Shown here piece by piece: positions 25,660 to 34,162 of a stretch of DNA of 63,697 bases. Each line of letters opens with the position of its first letter. The stretch's first letter is position 1. Source of the stretch: Phycisphaerales bacterium (GTDB lineage: Bacteria; Planctomycetota; Phycisphaerae; UBA1845; Fen-1342); the NCBI GenBank assembly GCA_022839625.1, contig JALHJL010000021.1:1-63697 (forward strand), given 5' to 3'. Below the pieces are notes generated by a model that was not told the origin of the DNA, made no database searches, and saw only the letters and a program-made list of their open reading frames with translations. The translations under genes and the position numbers were made by a program.

Positions 25660-26556
25660 GTGGACGCGGTCGCGACATACGGCCTGACGAAACACTACGG
25701 CGCACACGTCGCGCTGTGCGGCTTGGACCTGCGTGTGCCGACGGGGCGGCTCTTCGGGTTCCTGGGGCCGAACGGGGCGGGTAAGACGACCGCCCTGCGC
25801 CTGCTTCTGGGGCTGCTGCGGCCCACCGGCGGGCGGGCCGAGGTGCTCGGCCGCGATGCCTGGCGCGACGGGCCGACGCTGCGGGCCGAGGTCGGGTACC
25901 TGCCCGGGGACGTGCGCTTCTACCACTGGCTCACGGGGCGCCAGACCCTCGCGTTTTTCGACGCGGCGCGCGGCGGCCGGGCCGCAGGGGAGCTGAATCG
26001 GCTCGCAGAACGGCTCGCGCTGGACCTCGATCGCAAGGTGCGCGACTACTCGCGCGGCATGAAGCAGAAGCTCGGCCTCATCGCCGCCCTGATGCACCGC
26101 CCGCGCCTGCTCATTCTGGACGAGCCGACCACGTCGCTCGATCCGTTGATGCGCGAGGCGCTCTATGCGGAGTTGCGGGCGATCGTCGCCGAGGACCGGA
26201 CCGTGCTTTTTTCCAGCCACACGCTGGCGGAAGTCGAGTCGCTCTGCGACGAGGTGGCGATCCTGCGCGGGGGCCGCCTGATCGAGCAGGAGCGGGTGAG
26301 CGTCCTGCGCGAGCGGGCCGTGCGCCGCGTCGAGATACGCTTTCAGCCCGGCGCGCGGCCGGCTCCGTCCCGGCCCGCCGGCTTCGAAGTCCTGGGCGAA
26401 GCCGACGCGCAGTGGCGCGGGACGTGGACCGGCCCCGCCGACCGCTTGCTCGCCTGGCTGGCAAGTTGCCCGGTGCAGGACGTGACCATCGCGCCGCCCG
26501 ATCTGGAAGACTTGTTCCTCGCCTACTACGCCGAACAGGAGGGGCGGGACCTATGA
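25660..26556 (+). CDS. ABC transporter ATP-binding protein (CcmA/drug exporter type)
   Basis: A protein of 298 residues. Walker A is GPNGAGKTT, the signature is YSRGMKQKLG, Walker B is LLILDEPTTSLDP and the switch His is in FSSHT. A C-terminal extension of about 75 residues is usual for ABC-2 exporters. The start is a GTG at 25660. Its stop overlaps the start of the permease (ATGA), so the two form an operon. Substrate unknown. Confidence 0.9.
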   Translation: MDAVATYGLTKHYGAHVALCGLDLRVPTGRLFGFLGPNGAGKTTALRLLLGLLRPTGGRAEVLGRDAWRDGPTLRAEVGYLPGDVRFYHWLTGRQTLAFFDAARGGRAAGELNRLAERLALDLDRKVRDYSRGMKQKLGLIAALMHRPRLLILDEPTTSLDPLMREALYAELRAIVAEDRTVLFSSHTLAEVESLCDEVAILRGGRLIEQERVSVLRERAVRRVEIRFQPGARPAPSRPAGFEVLGEADAQWRGTWTGPADRLLAWLASCPVQDVTIAPPDLEDLFLAYYAEQEGRDL

Positions 26557-27374
26557 GCCGGGCGATCTTCTGCAAGACGCTGCGCGACTCCTGGCTGCTG
26601 ATCGGCGCGCTGATTCTCGCCGTCCTCGTGCTCGAGCTGGGCATTCTCCGCATGTTGCTGGAAACGGGCGAGAACCTGGAGCACCTGCGGACGTGGCTCG
26701 AGCTGCCGCTCGTCCGTGACTTGTTGCAGATCGTGCTGGGGGCCGACCTGGTCGGCGACCTCACGCCCACGACGATGGCGACCTTCGGACTTGCGCATCC
26801 GCTGCTCTATGCCTTCGCCTGGATCCTGCTCATCGCCATGAGCAGCGCCGCGATCGCCGGCGAGATCGATTGGGGCACGGCGGACTGGCTGCTGACTCTG
26901 CCGGTCTCGCGGGCGACCGTCTACTTCAGCACGTCGGCCGCCTGCCTGTTGGCCGCGGTGGTCATCGGCTGTGCGCCGCTGGTGGGACTCTGGCTGGGCG
27001 TTCAGCTTTGGCCGCGCGCCGGTCCGTTGGACTTCGGACGGCTCTGGCCGTTGACGCCCAATTTCGTAGCGCTCAACGTCTGCGTGGCCGGGTTGGCCCT
27101 GCTGGCGTCGAGCCTCGTTGCCCGGCGCGGCAAGGCCGTGGGCCTGGTGCTCGCGTGCCTGCTCGTGTCTGACCTGGTGAACATCCTCACCCAGTTCTGG
27201 GCCGTGCTCCGGCCGATCAAGTTCCTCGGGTTCCTGCATTACTATCGGCCGCTGCCCGTCGTGCGCAGCGGCGAGCTACCGTGGGCGAACATCGCCATCC
27301 TTCTGGGAGTCGCGGCGATAGCTTGGCTGGCCGGGCTGCGCTGCTTCTGCCGCCGCGACATCCCGGCCATGTGA
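26553..27374 (+). CDS. ABC-2 type permease
   Basis: A membrane protein of 273 residues with about six helices (SWLLIGALILAVLVLELGIL near residue 13, LLYAFAWILLIAMSSAAIAG, and four more). EIDWGTADWLLTLPVSR between helices is the typical ABC-2 cytoplasmic loop that contacts the ATPase. It forms the channel for the ATPase just upstream. The start overlaps that gene's stop, and the ribosome binding sequence GGAGGGG lies inside it. Confidence 0.9.
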   Translation: MSRAIFCKTLRDSWLLIGALILAVLVLELGILRMLLETGENLEHLRTWLELPLVRDLLQIVLGADLVGDLTPTTMATFGLAHPLLYAFAWILLIAMSSAAIAGEIDWGTADWLLTLPVSRATVYFSTSAACLLAAVVIGCAPLVGLWLGVQLWPRAGPLDFGRLWPLTPNFVALNVCVAGLALLASSLVARRGKAVGLVLACLLVSDLVNILTQFWAVLRPIKFLGFLHYYRPLPVVRSGELPWANIAILLGVAAIAWLAGLRCFCRRDIPAM

Positions 27375-27570
27375 TTGAAGACAGACCGACTGCCGCCACT
27401 GCCGCACCTTGGGTGTCCGTTGAAGAGGGGTACAGGCACCGCGAGAAAACCATGCAGCGCTGCCGCGAAAGCGCGCCGGCGCGGAGCCAGGCGCCTTTCT
27501 CGAGGTTCATCCAGCATTTCGGGGGTGCCGGCGGCACGGCTGGCCAGCCCAGGAAGGGCGGAAGACCATA

Positions 27571-27722
27571 GCCCACGGCGTGAGCCGTGGGGTGTGGAAT
27601 CGCAAGCGTCGCGCAGCCCCGGAAGGGGCGCCAGAGGGGTCCGCGTCGCGCCACTGCACGCTTCTGCCGCCCCTCCGGGGCTTGCGCGTTACCTCCGTGA
27701 GTCCCACGGCTTACGCCGTGGG
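27571..27722. repeat. Planctomycete-type GC-rich palindromic repeat
   Basis: Two perfect hairpins, CCCACGGC-GTGA-GCCGTGGG near 27571-27590 and CCCACGGC-TTAC-GCCGTGGG near 27703-27722, flank complementary arms CCCCGGAAGGGGC and GCCCCTCCGGGG. Repeats with this wording are scattered through planctomycete genomes and are often mistaken for small genes. No gene inside. Confidence 0.75.
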
Positions 27723-27836
27723 CTACGCTCTGCCGCCGCTCCGCGGCTCGGCCGGTGGCCCCGCTTTTCCCGGATGAGCCGATTTTTTTCGGGACGGGAG
27801 TAGACTTCGGCCGAAAGGCGATCCTATTACTTGATA

Positions 27837-27922
27837 CCTCCTCCTCCTAATGAGGACCCCCCACAAAGGTCCTCGAACTCCTCCTCTCACGAGGACCCGC
27901 ACTCGCGGGTCCTCTTTTCTTT
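27837..27922 (+). ncRNA. Candidate small RNA with two anti-Shine-Dalgarno runs and terminator
   Basis: The unit holds two similar modules: CCTCCTCCTCCT followed by a GAGGACC/GGTCCTC hairpin (27852-27874), then CTCCTCCTCT followed by a GAGGACCCGC/GCGGGTCCTC hairpin (27891-27914) and TTTTCTTT. A weak promoter (TAGACT at 27801, TATTAC at 27825, 18-bp spacer) would start it near 27837. The CU-rich runs could pair with mRNA ribosome binding sites. No protein frame here is credible. This is an inference from sequence only. Confidence 0.5.
27891..27922 (+). terminator. Intrinsic terminator
   Basis: A perfect 10-bp stem (27891-27900 with 27905-27914), loop ACTC, followed by TTTTCTTT on the plus strand. 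It is more than 500 bases beyond the ABC permease, so it probably serves the small RNA candidate above. Confidence 0.85.
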
Positions 27923-28041
27923 GGCGCACTGGCCCGTGACCCGCGTTCGCCCCCGCAGCCGAAAGCCAGAGCGGGTCTCGCGACGGACCGTTGTGTTCGC
28001 GCGGGCCGGCGGCAACGGGGGAATGTCGCGGCTCGGACGCG

Positions 28042-28075
28042 GGTTTCGTAGGGAGTTGTAAGCGAAACCACTCCC
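28042..28075 (+). ncRNA. Candidate H-type pseudoknot
   Basis: Stem 1 pairs GGTTTCG (28042-28048) with CGAAACC (28063-28069); stem 2 pairs GGGAGT (28051-28056) with ACTCCC (28070-28075). The two stems interleave and can stack end to end with no bases between them. It lies in a gene-free region; two weak terminator-like hairpins with T-runs follow at 28096-28115 and 28120-28137. Confidence 0.45.
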
Positions 28076-28150
28076 GCTGCTGGACATTCATCGATTAGCG
28101 GTGCTAGAGTTTTTTGGAGAAGCGGCGGGGCGCTTTTTCAGCGGGTGAGG

Positions 28151-28308
28151 CAGCGGTCTTCCGAAGGCCGTGCTGAGCCAAGTTGACAAAGCGGGCGAGG
28201 ACCATGGGAGTGGCGGTCCTCGCCCCTTGATGCACCACCTGGCTCCCCGTGGGGTGGTGCGAACCGAGGCGGACGGGCGCCTGCTTTCGGGTAGGACGCC
28301 CTCCGCCT
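28151..28308. ncRNA. Candidate structured RNA: four consecutive hairpins
   Basis: Four stems follow each other with short linkers: 28151-28160 with 28164-28175; a perfect 11-bp stem 28193-28203 with 28215-28225; 28232-28239 with 28253-28260; and a 12-bp stem with one bulged C, 28267-28279 with 28297-28308. The neighbouring genes converge on the gap, so it is not a leader of either. I compared it by eye with tmRNA, RNase P, SRP and 6S landmarks and found none. The strand is undetermined. Confidence 0.45.
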
Positions 28309-28472
28309 GGTTGTCCTCTCGTTGCCTCCGTGCGATTCGTGGGCCCCGCAGTCAGGCCACTCGCGATTCTATCCACCCTCCCGCCCGAGAACAACAAAGA
28401 CACAATCGCGCGACCGGCTCGGCCGCGCGGCGGCCCGTCGGTCGGGCAACTTGCGACGATTGCGACCCGGCG

Positions 28473-29471
28473 TCACGGCACCGGGACGTGGTCGAGCACA
28501 TGCTGGACCACGTGGTCGCTGGTCTTCTCTTCGGCTTCGGCCTCGTAGCTGATGATCACGCGATGCCGCAGCACATCGGGGGCGATGTCTTTTACATCCT
28601 GGGGCGTGACGTAGCCGCGACCGGCCAGGAACGCCATCGCGGTCGCGCCGCGTGCGAGGTAGATGCTGGCGCGCGGGGACGCGCCGTACTCGATCCAGTC
28701 GCCGATCCCCAGCCCGAACTCGCGCGGGGCGCGGGTGGCGTGCACGAGGGCGACGATATAGTCCTTGACCTTGTCGTCGATGTAGATTTCGTCGAGGACC
28801 TCGCGGGCGGCGAACACCTGCTGCGGGTCAAGCACCTCCCCGACATGTGGGATCCCGCGTTGGGGCGCCATTCGGTCGAGGATCAGGCGTTCCTCGTCGC
28901 GCGAGGGATAGTCCACCAGGAGCTTGAGCATAAACCGATCGACCTGCGCTTCCGGCAGTGGGTAGGTGCCTTCCTGCTCGATCGGGTTCTGGGTGGCCAG
29001 GACCATGAACGGGCGATCAAGGGGAAAAGTCTGCTCGCCGATGGTCACCTGCCGTTCCTGCATCGCTTCCAACAGGGCGCTCTGGACCTTCGCCGGCGCC
29101 CGGTTGATCTCGTCGGCCAACACGAGGTTGGCGAAGATGGGGCCTTTCTTGACGGCGAAGCTCCCGTCCTTCGGCTGAAAGACGAGCGTGCCCACGATGT
29201 CCGCCGGCAGCAGGTCGGGCGTGAACTGGATGCGCTGGAAGCGGGTGCGAATAGCGCGGGCCAGGCATGCCACGGCGGTGGTCTTGGCCAGGCCCGGTAC
29301 GCCCTCCAGCAGGATGTGCCCGTCGGCGAGCAGGCCGACCAGCATCTTGCGCAGCAGTTGCTCCTGTCCGACGATGACGCGGCGGATTTCGGTGAGGAGC
29401 CGCTCGAAGTGCTCGGCGTGTTGCCGGACAAGCTGTCCGACCTGCTGAATTTCCGCGTGTGTGACCGCCAT
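28473..29471 (-). CDS. MoxR-family AAA+ ATPase
   Basis: A protein of 332 residues. Walker A is GVPGLAKTTA, Walker B is LVLADEINRAPAK, sensor 1 is ATQNPIEQEGTYPLPEAQ and the arginine finger is in VDRF. MoxR proteins act as chaperones for metal insertion or complex assembly, normally next to a DUF58 gene and VWA-domain genes, which are absent here. The ATG at 29471 has GGAGG nine bases upstream. The first 15 residues may be a little long for the family, but no other start fits better. Confidence 0.9.
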   Translation of the reverse strand: MAVTHAEIQQVGQLVRQHAEHFERLLTEIRRVIVGQEQLLRKMLVGLLADGHILLEGVPGLAKTTAVACLARAIRTRFQRIQFTPDLLPADIVGTLVFQPKDGSFAVKKGPIFANLVLADEINRAPAKVQSALLEAMQERQVTIGEQTFPLDRPFMVLATQNPIEQEGTYPLPEAQVDRFMLKLLVDYPSRDEERLILDRMAPQRGIPHVGEVLDPQQVFAAREVLDEIYIDDKVKDYIVALVHATRAPREFGLGIGDWIEYGASPRASIYLARGATAMAFLAGRGYVTPQDVKDIAPDVLRHRVIISYEAEAEEKTSDHVVQHVLDHVPVP

Positions 29472-29745
29472 GCGCGACAACCTCCAGGAGGCCACCGTGT
29501 GTCCGAGTCCCAGCGCGAGGCCGGCTCCCAGTGCCGGCCGCACGCCCCGGTTCGCAGCCGGCCGTCGCCTGGACGGTGGCCGCCGAATCACACCGGATGG
29601 TACCGCGTCCGGCGGGCCGAAATCAATGTCGGCGGCGCGCTTGACGGCACGCTCCTCAGACGGTAGGAGTTTCGCCGCCGTTCGGTGCGTCTCTGGCCGG
29701 CTCCCCGAGGTCAGGCGCGGTGCGGATGTTTCGGGAGGAGTACGC

Positions 29746-30930
29746 GTGTCGGAAGTGTGCAACGTCGCGCTGCTGGGCCAGAAATTCATGGGACGTGCGC
29801 ATAGCAATGCGTACCAGAAGGCGGGGCGTTTCTTCAACCTGCCCCGCACGCCCGTCATGCACACCATCGCCGGCCTCGACCTGATCGCGCTGGCGCCGTT
29901 CGCCGACCGCTGGGGCTGGCGGAACTACAGCACGACCTGGAAGGACGTGGTCAAGAACCCGGAGATCGACCTCGTCGACGTGAGCACGCCGAACTACATG
30001 CACGCGGAACAGGCGCTGGCCGCCCTGTCCGCCGGCAAGCACGTGGCGTGCGAGAAACCGCTGGCCCATACGCTCCGCGATGCGCGGGCGATGAAAAACG
30101 CGGCGCTGCGGGCCCGGCGGTGCAAGACCTTCGTCTGGTACAACTTCCGGCGCTGCCCGGCGGCCGCCCTGGCGCATCGGCTGGTGAAGGAGGGCCGGCT
30201 GGGCCGGGTGCTGCATGTCCGGGCCAGCTACTTGCAGAGCTGGGGCGGGCCGGAGACGCCGCTGGTCTGGCGGTTCCAGAAGAAATACGCGGGCAGCGGG
30301 GCGCACGGCGACCTCAACGCACACATTGTCGATCTGGCACGCTTCGTCACCGGGCAGGAGATCGTGGAGGTCTGCGGCGCCATCGCCGAGACGTTCGTGC
30401 CGGAGCGTCCGCTCCCCTCGGCGGGGCGCGGCCCGATCCCGGGTGCGATGCCCGCACGGCGTCAGATGGGCAAGAGCGACGTGGACGACTGCGTGCTCTT
30501 CCTTGCCCGCTTCAAGGACGGGGCGGTCGGCAGCTTCGAGGCCAGCCGCGTCGCCACCGGTCACTTGAACAACAACAGCATCGAGCTCAATGGGGAGCTG
30601 GGGGCACTGCGGTTCAGCTTCGAGGACATGAACGTCCTGTGGCTCTTTGACAGCCGCGAGCCGAAGCAGACGGCCGGCTGGCGGCGGATCGTCTGTACGA
30701 CTGCGGGCGAGCACCCGTACGCAGGCGCGTGGTGGCCGGAGGGGTGCCCCATCGGTTACGAGCACACTTTCGTGAACATGGTGGCGGACATGATGGCGGT
30801 CCTCGGCGGCGAAGAGCCGACCGTGCCGCTGCCCGACTTCGCCGACGCCTATGAGACGCAGCGCGTCCTGGAGGCGGCGACGCTGGCGGCCAAGCACCGC
30901 GCCGCCGTCAAGCTGACCGAAATCAAGTAG
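29746..30930 (+). CDS. Gfo/Idh/MocA-family oxidoreductase
   Basis: A protein of 394 residues with an N-terminal Rossmann fold (VALLGQKFMGRAHSNAY) and the family motif CEKPLAHTLRDA, which contains the catalytic-lysine region EKP; the C-terminal substrate domain has GSGAHGDLNAHIVDLARF with the usual His. Members oxidise or reduce sugars and cyclitols with NAD(P). The GTG at 29746 is backed by GGGAGGAG six bases upstream. The substrate cannot be named. It is divergent from moxR and converges on the citF-like gene. Confidence 0.9.
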   Translation: MSEVCNVALLGQKFMGRAHSNAYQKAGRFFNLPRTPVMHTIAGLDLIALAPFADRWGWRNYSTTWKDVVKNPEIDLVDVSTPNYMHAEQALAALSAGKHVACEKPLAHTLRDARAMKNAALRARRCKTFVWYNFRRCPAAALAHRLVKEGRLGRVLHVRASYLQSWGGPETPLVWRFQKKYAGSGAHGDLNAHIVDLARFVTGQEIVEVCGAIAETFVPERPLPSAGRGPIPGAMPARRQMGKSDVDDCVLFLARFKDGAVGSFEASRVATGHLNNNSIELNGELGALRFSFEDMNVLWLFDSREPKQTAGWRRIVCTTAGEHPYAGAWWPEGCPIGYEHTFVNMVADMMAVLGGEEPTVPLPDFADAYETQRVLEAATLAAKHRAAVKLTEIK

Positions 30931-30947
30931 CGCAAGCCACCCGGTGG

Positions 30948-32669
30948 TTACTCCCCGCCGCCGGTCGCCGGGCCTTTGATCTCCACCGCGCGCACGCAGT
31001 CGATCACGGTGCCGTCGACCCACTTGATCGCCGCGACGACCTTGTCGCCGAACTTCGGCGGCGCCGGTGGACCGCCGCACATGGCGTCCACTTCCTTCTT
31101 GATCTCCTGGATCGTGCGGATGGGGAGCTTCGAACCGGATTCCTTGATCGCCGTGATGAGGTCCTGGCGGCGCGGGTTGATCGCGATGCCGCGCTCGGTC
31201 ACGACCACGTCGATCAGCTCGCCGGGGCCGCAGAGCGTCGTCACCTTGTCCACGATGACCGGGATACGGTCGCGAACCGAGGGAATGGGCAAGATCACGC
31301 ACGGGCTGGCGAGGCAATTCTGCCAGCCGCCGATGCCGTGCAGCAGCCGGCCGTCGGAGTGTGTCACCACGTTGGCGTTGAAATCGACGTCGACCTCCGT
31401 CGCGCCGAGGACGGCCGCATCGACGAACGTGGCGAAATGCCCCTTGCCGTGCCAGTTGTAGCTGGTGAACGGGCTGGTCATCACGTGGTGCGGGTTGTCG
31501 CGCATCGAGCGGACGCCGTGCAGGTCGAACGTCTGCCCGTCGAGAATGTAGTCGGTCAACCCCTCCTCGAGCATCTCGACCAGGTACTTCGTACTGCCGC
31601 CGCGGATAAAGCGGGCCTTGATTTTCCGCTCGCGCATGTAGTCGCGCAGGTAGATGGCGAAGGCGAGCGCGGTGCCGCCGGCCCCGGCCTGAAAGCTGAA
31701 GCCGTCGCGCAGGATGCCGACGTCGCGGACGAACTGGGCGGCCATCTCCGCGATCATCAGGCGGTCGGGGCTCTTGGTCAGCTCGGTCGTCCCGGAGACG
31801 ATCTTGCTCGGATCGCCGATCACGTCCAGCACCACGACCTGGTCCACGCAGTTGCCCTGAATCTGCCACGGCACGCACGGAAACGGCACGAGGTTGTCGG
31901 TCACCAGGATCGTGTGATCGGCGTACAGCGAATCGACCAGCCCGAAACCGAGGCCGCCGCACGCGGACGGGCCATTGACTCCGTTGGCGTTGCCGAACGG
32001 GTCGCACGTCGGAGCGGCGAGGACCGCGATGTCGATGTGCACGTCGCCGTCCTGGACCGCCTGCCAGCGTCCGCCATGCGAGCGCAAGACGCCGAGGCCG
32101 CGCATCCGGCCCGAGGAGCAGTAGTCCCCCAGGGGGCCGTTCATGCTGCCTTCGATGTGGTGGATGACGCCGGATTCGAGCAACGGGAGCAGCGGGGCGT
32201 GGCAGGGGAAGCACGCCGATGGGAACCAGATGAGGTCCTTGACGCCCAGCTCCGCAGCGGCCTGAAAGAGCGGGACGGCGATCTTGTCGCCGTTGCGGAA
32301 ATGGTGGTGCGAGCTGATGCGCATGCCGTCGCGGAGGCCGGCCTTCTGGAGGGCGACCTTAAGGGCCTCGACGGCGCTGGGGCAGGCTGCGGCGCGCGTG
32401 GGAACGTGGGCACTTGGGAACGTGGAAACGGCCGCGTGTTCCCCCTCGATCCCTTGATCCCTTGATTCCTTGATCCCCTCGATGATTGCCGTGACCTTGT
32501 TCCCGTCGCGCGGGTAGTCATTGCTCGACCGCACCGGCGGCGCGGCCTTGCGGCCCGTCGGCGTGTACTTGCCCACGCCCTGAAACGGGACCTGCGGCTG
32601 ACCATTGACCATCGTCGGGACCAACCGGCCCGCGGCGTTCTTGACGAGATCCACGGTTGACTTGGACAT
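30948..32669 (-). CDS. Citrate lyase alpha subunit homologue (CitF-like), stand-alone
   Basis: A protein of 573 residues matching the CoA-transferase fold of CitF along its length (KIAVPLFQAAAELGVKDL, SGTTELTKSPDRLMIAEMAA, RFIRGGSTKYLVEMLEEGL, VVTERGIAINPRR). CitF normally swaps acetyl-ACP for citryl-ACP and needs CitE and the ACP subunit CitD; neither is in the window. Residues about 61-92 are encoded by repetitive DNA (GATCCCTTGATCCCTTGATT type and GTGGGAACGTGG copies, 32395-32487) and look like an in-frame insertion. A role as acyl-CoA transferase on another acid is possible. Confidence 0.85.
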   Translation of the reverse strand: MSKSTVDLVKNAAGRLVPTMVNGQPQVPFQGVGKYTPTGRKAAPPVRSSNDYPRDGNKVTAIIEGIKESRDQGIEGEHAAVSTFPSAHVPTRAAACPSAVEALKVALQKAGLRDGMRISSHHHFRNGDKIAVPLFQAAAELGVKDLIWFPSACFPCHAPLLPLLESGVIHHIEGSMNGPLGDYCSSGRMRGLGVLRSHGGRWQAVQDGDVHIDIAVLAAPTCDPFGNANGVNGPSACGGLGFGLVDSLYADHTILVTDNLVPFPCVPWQIQGNCVDQVVVLDVIGDPSKIVSGTTELTKSPDRLMIAEMAAQFVRDVGILRDGFSFQAGAGGTALAFAIYLRDYMRERKIKARFIRGGSTKYLVEMLEEGLTDYILDGQTFDLHGVRSMRDNPHHVMTSPFTSYNWHGKGHFATFVDAAVLGATEVDVDFNANVVTHSDGRLLHGIGGWQNCLASPCVILPIPSVRDRIPVIVDKVTTLCGPGELIDVVVTERGIAINPRRQDLITAIKESGSKLPIRTIQEIKKEVDAMCGGPPAPPKFGDKVVAAIKWVDGTVIDCVRAVEIKGPATGGGE

Positions 32670-32877
32670 CTGCGGGGGCTCTCCTTCGCGGGGGCGCCTC
32701 GGCGCACCCTGAACAGACCAGGCAGCAAGGGTGTGCTCCCAGCCGCCAGCCAGAATGCGCTATTATGCCGGGTTGCGGCGGCGAGCGGAAGGTTCGCCCG
32801 CGGGTCGATTCGGCGTGCGGGCCGCTCCGGCTTCTCACTTCGAAGCGGCTCCGGGCGCGGCGCCGAATCGCCAGCCG

Positions 32878-33258
32878 CTATGAGCCCCGGTAGCCCTGTT
32901 GGTCGAGTTCGCGGAGGATAGCGGGGGGCGAAAACGCGGGGCCCTTGAGGACCTTGCCGCCGGGGTCCAGGCCGCCGTTCTTGGACATGTTGGAGCGGTG
33001 GACCTCCGCGAACACCGGCTCCAGGTCGACGCCCATCTCGACCGCGGTCCCGTACGTCACGACCAGGATGTCCGCCAGGGCATCGACCATCTCGACGAAG
33101 TCGCCGCGGTCTGCGGCTTCGAGGAATTCGGCGCTCTCCGTGACGATCAGCCGGGCGCGCCGCAGGCGGTCTTTGACGTTCGGCATGATCGGCGCAGCCG
33201 CGCGGGGCAGGTCGTACTTCTCGTGGAATTCCTTCACCATGCGTTGTTCAGGGCTCAT
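32878..33258 (-). CDS. MazG-like nucleotide pyrophosphohydrolase
   Basis: A protein of 126 residues with the all-alpha NTP-PPase pattern: ESAEFLEAADRGDFVEMVDALADILVV-type spacing, giving ExxE on one helix and DALAD on the next as metal ligands. It most resembles small phosphoribosyl-ATP pyrophosphohydrolase-like or phage-type MazG proteins. The tail PVFAEVHRSNMSKNGG is conserved in that group. It probably cleaves a nucleoside triphosphate to the monophosphate; the substrate is not known. Confidence 0.85.
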   Translation of the reverse strand: MSPEQRMVKEFHEKYDLPRAAAPIMPNVKDRLRRARLIVTESAEFLEAADRGDFVEMVDALADILVVTYGTAVEMGVDLEPVFAEVHRSNMSKNGGLDPGGKVLKGPAFSPPAILRELDQQGYRGS

Positions 33259-33449
33259 GGACGTCCTCGGTACATCGCCGGCTCGGTCGTCGGCAGTGCG
33301 CGTCTCCCCGGGTAGTGCGAAGTTCCACTTTGCAGGTGCATCTGCGGCTCATTCGTGGCCGTGCGGATCAGAAGTACCAAGCTGCAAGTCTCAAGTGAGA
33401 AGTCGCAGGTTGCGGGAATCGCGCCGGCGGCTTCGGGGCTTGCCACTGG

Positions 33450-34022
33450 TCACTTGCTACTCTTGCCGCTCGCCGCCGTCTTCGGCAGCCGGCCCTCATC
33501 ATACGCCCGGCACAGCCGTTCGTAGGCCGTCTTGTACGCCAGAAAGCGCACGTGGTACTCCGCCCGGCCGGCGGCGTCCGGGGCCTTGTCGGGGTGCCAG
33601 CGCTGGAGCACGGCGCGCCACGTGTGCTTGAGGTCCTCCCGCGTGGCGGTGCCGGGCAGGTCGAACAACGCCAGTGCTTCACTCTCCGCCAACTCCGCCG
33701 CCCGCCGCCGCACCTGCTCGGCCACGACCTCGCGCTCCGCCGGCGCGGCGGACTCCCGGAGCCACTCCCAATCCCACACGTCGGGCAGCATGGCGCCCAG
33801 GCTCGAGCCCATCACGGTCATGAAGCGCGTGAAGGGCCTGCCTTTGAGCCGCAACACGCCGTCCACCACCAGGCCCGCCGCCGCGGCGAGCTTTCCACCT
33901 GTGCGGGCGGTCTTTTTGCGCTGGGCAGCGCGCCGGTCGCGCAGCAACGGAGCGACGTCCTCGCGCCAGACGCGCCGGAGAAACCGCCGAAAGGCCTCGT
34001 CACTTGACCGGCGATGGGGCAT
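33450..34022 (-). CDS. J-domain (DnaJ-like) protein
   Basis: A protein of 190 residues. The J domain is at the C-terminus (ALFDLPGTATREDLKHTWRA, then QRWHPDKAPDAAGRAEYH) with an intact HPD motif, so it should stimulate a DnaK. The N-terminal 110 residues are charged with a short hydrophobic helix (FMTVMGSSLGAMLP) that may touch the membrane. There is no G/F region or zinc domain. The ATG at 34022 has GAGGGG directly upstream. Confidence 0.82.
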   Translation of the reverse strand: MPHRRSSDEAFRRFLRRVWREDVAPLLRDRRAAQRKKTARTGGKLAAAAGLVVDGVLRLKGRPFTRFMTVMGSSLGAMLPDVWDWEWLRESAAPAEREVVAEQVRRRAAELAESEALALFDLPGTATREDLKHTWRAVLQRWHPDKAPDAAGRAEYHVRFLAYKTAYERLCRAYDEGRLPKTAASGKSSK

Positions 34023-34162
34023 GCCCCTCGCTCCTCGCAACTCGCTGCTCGCTCCTCGCTACCTGCGGCGGGCAGATTGTCGATATCATGCCCGCTACGA
34101 CCTGAGGCGCCTATCGGTCTCCGTCCGAAGCGACGGGGACACTTTCTGGCGCGGCCCGCGCG

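Noticed and set aside
23710..26220. Minus-strand frame of 836 codons
   Set aside because: It is antisense to the nuclease-like and ABC ATPase genes, which have clear motifs.
27507..27707. Minus-strand small protein of 66 codons
   Set aside because: It is a translation of the palindromic planctomycete repeat, a common false gene call in this phylum.
28151..28308. RNase P RNA, tmRNA, SRP RNA or 6S RNA
   Set aside because: The conserved cores (GAGGAAAGTC, the tmRNA ends, GGAAGG plus AGCA, and the long single hairpin with bubble) were not found on either strand.
28104..28403. Minus-strand small protein of 99 codons
   Set aside because: Composition follows the hairpins and there is no upstream ribosome binding site; the four RNA stems explain the sequence better.
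28170..29666. Plus-strand frame of 498 codons over the RNA-like region and moxR
   Set aside because: It is antisense to moxR, and its first part covers the hairpins. No ribosome binding site and no motif.
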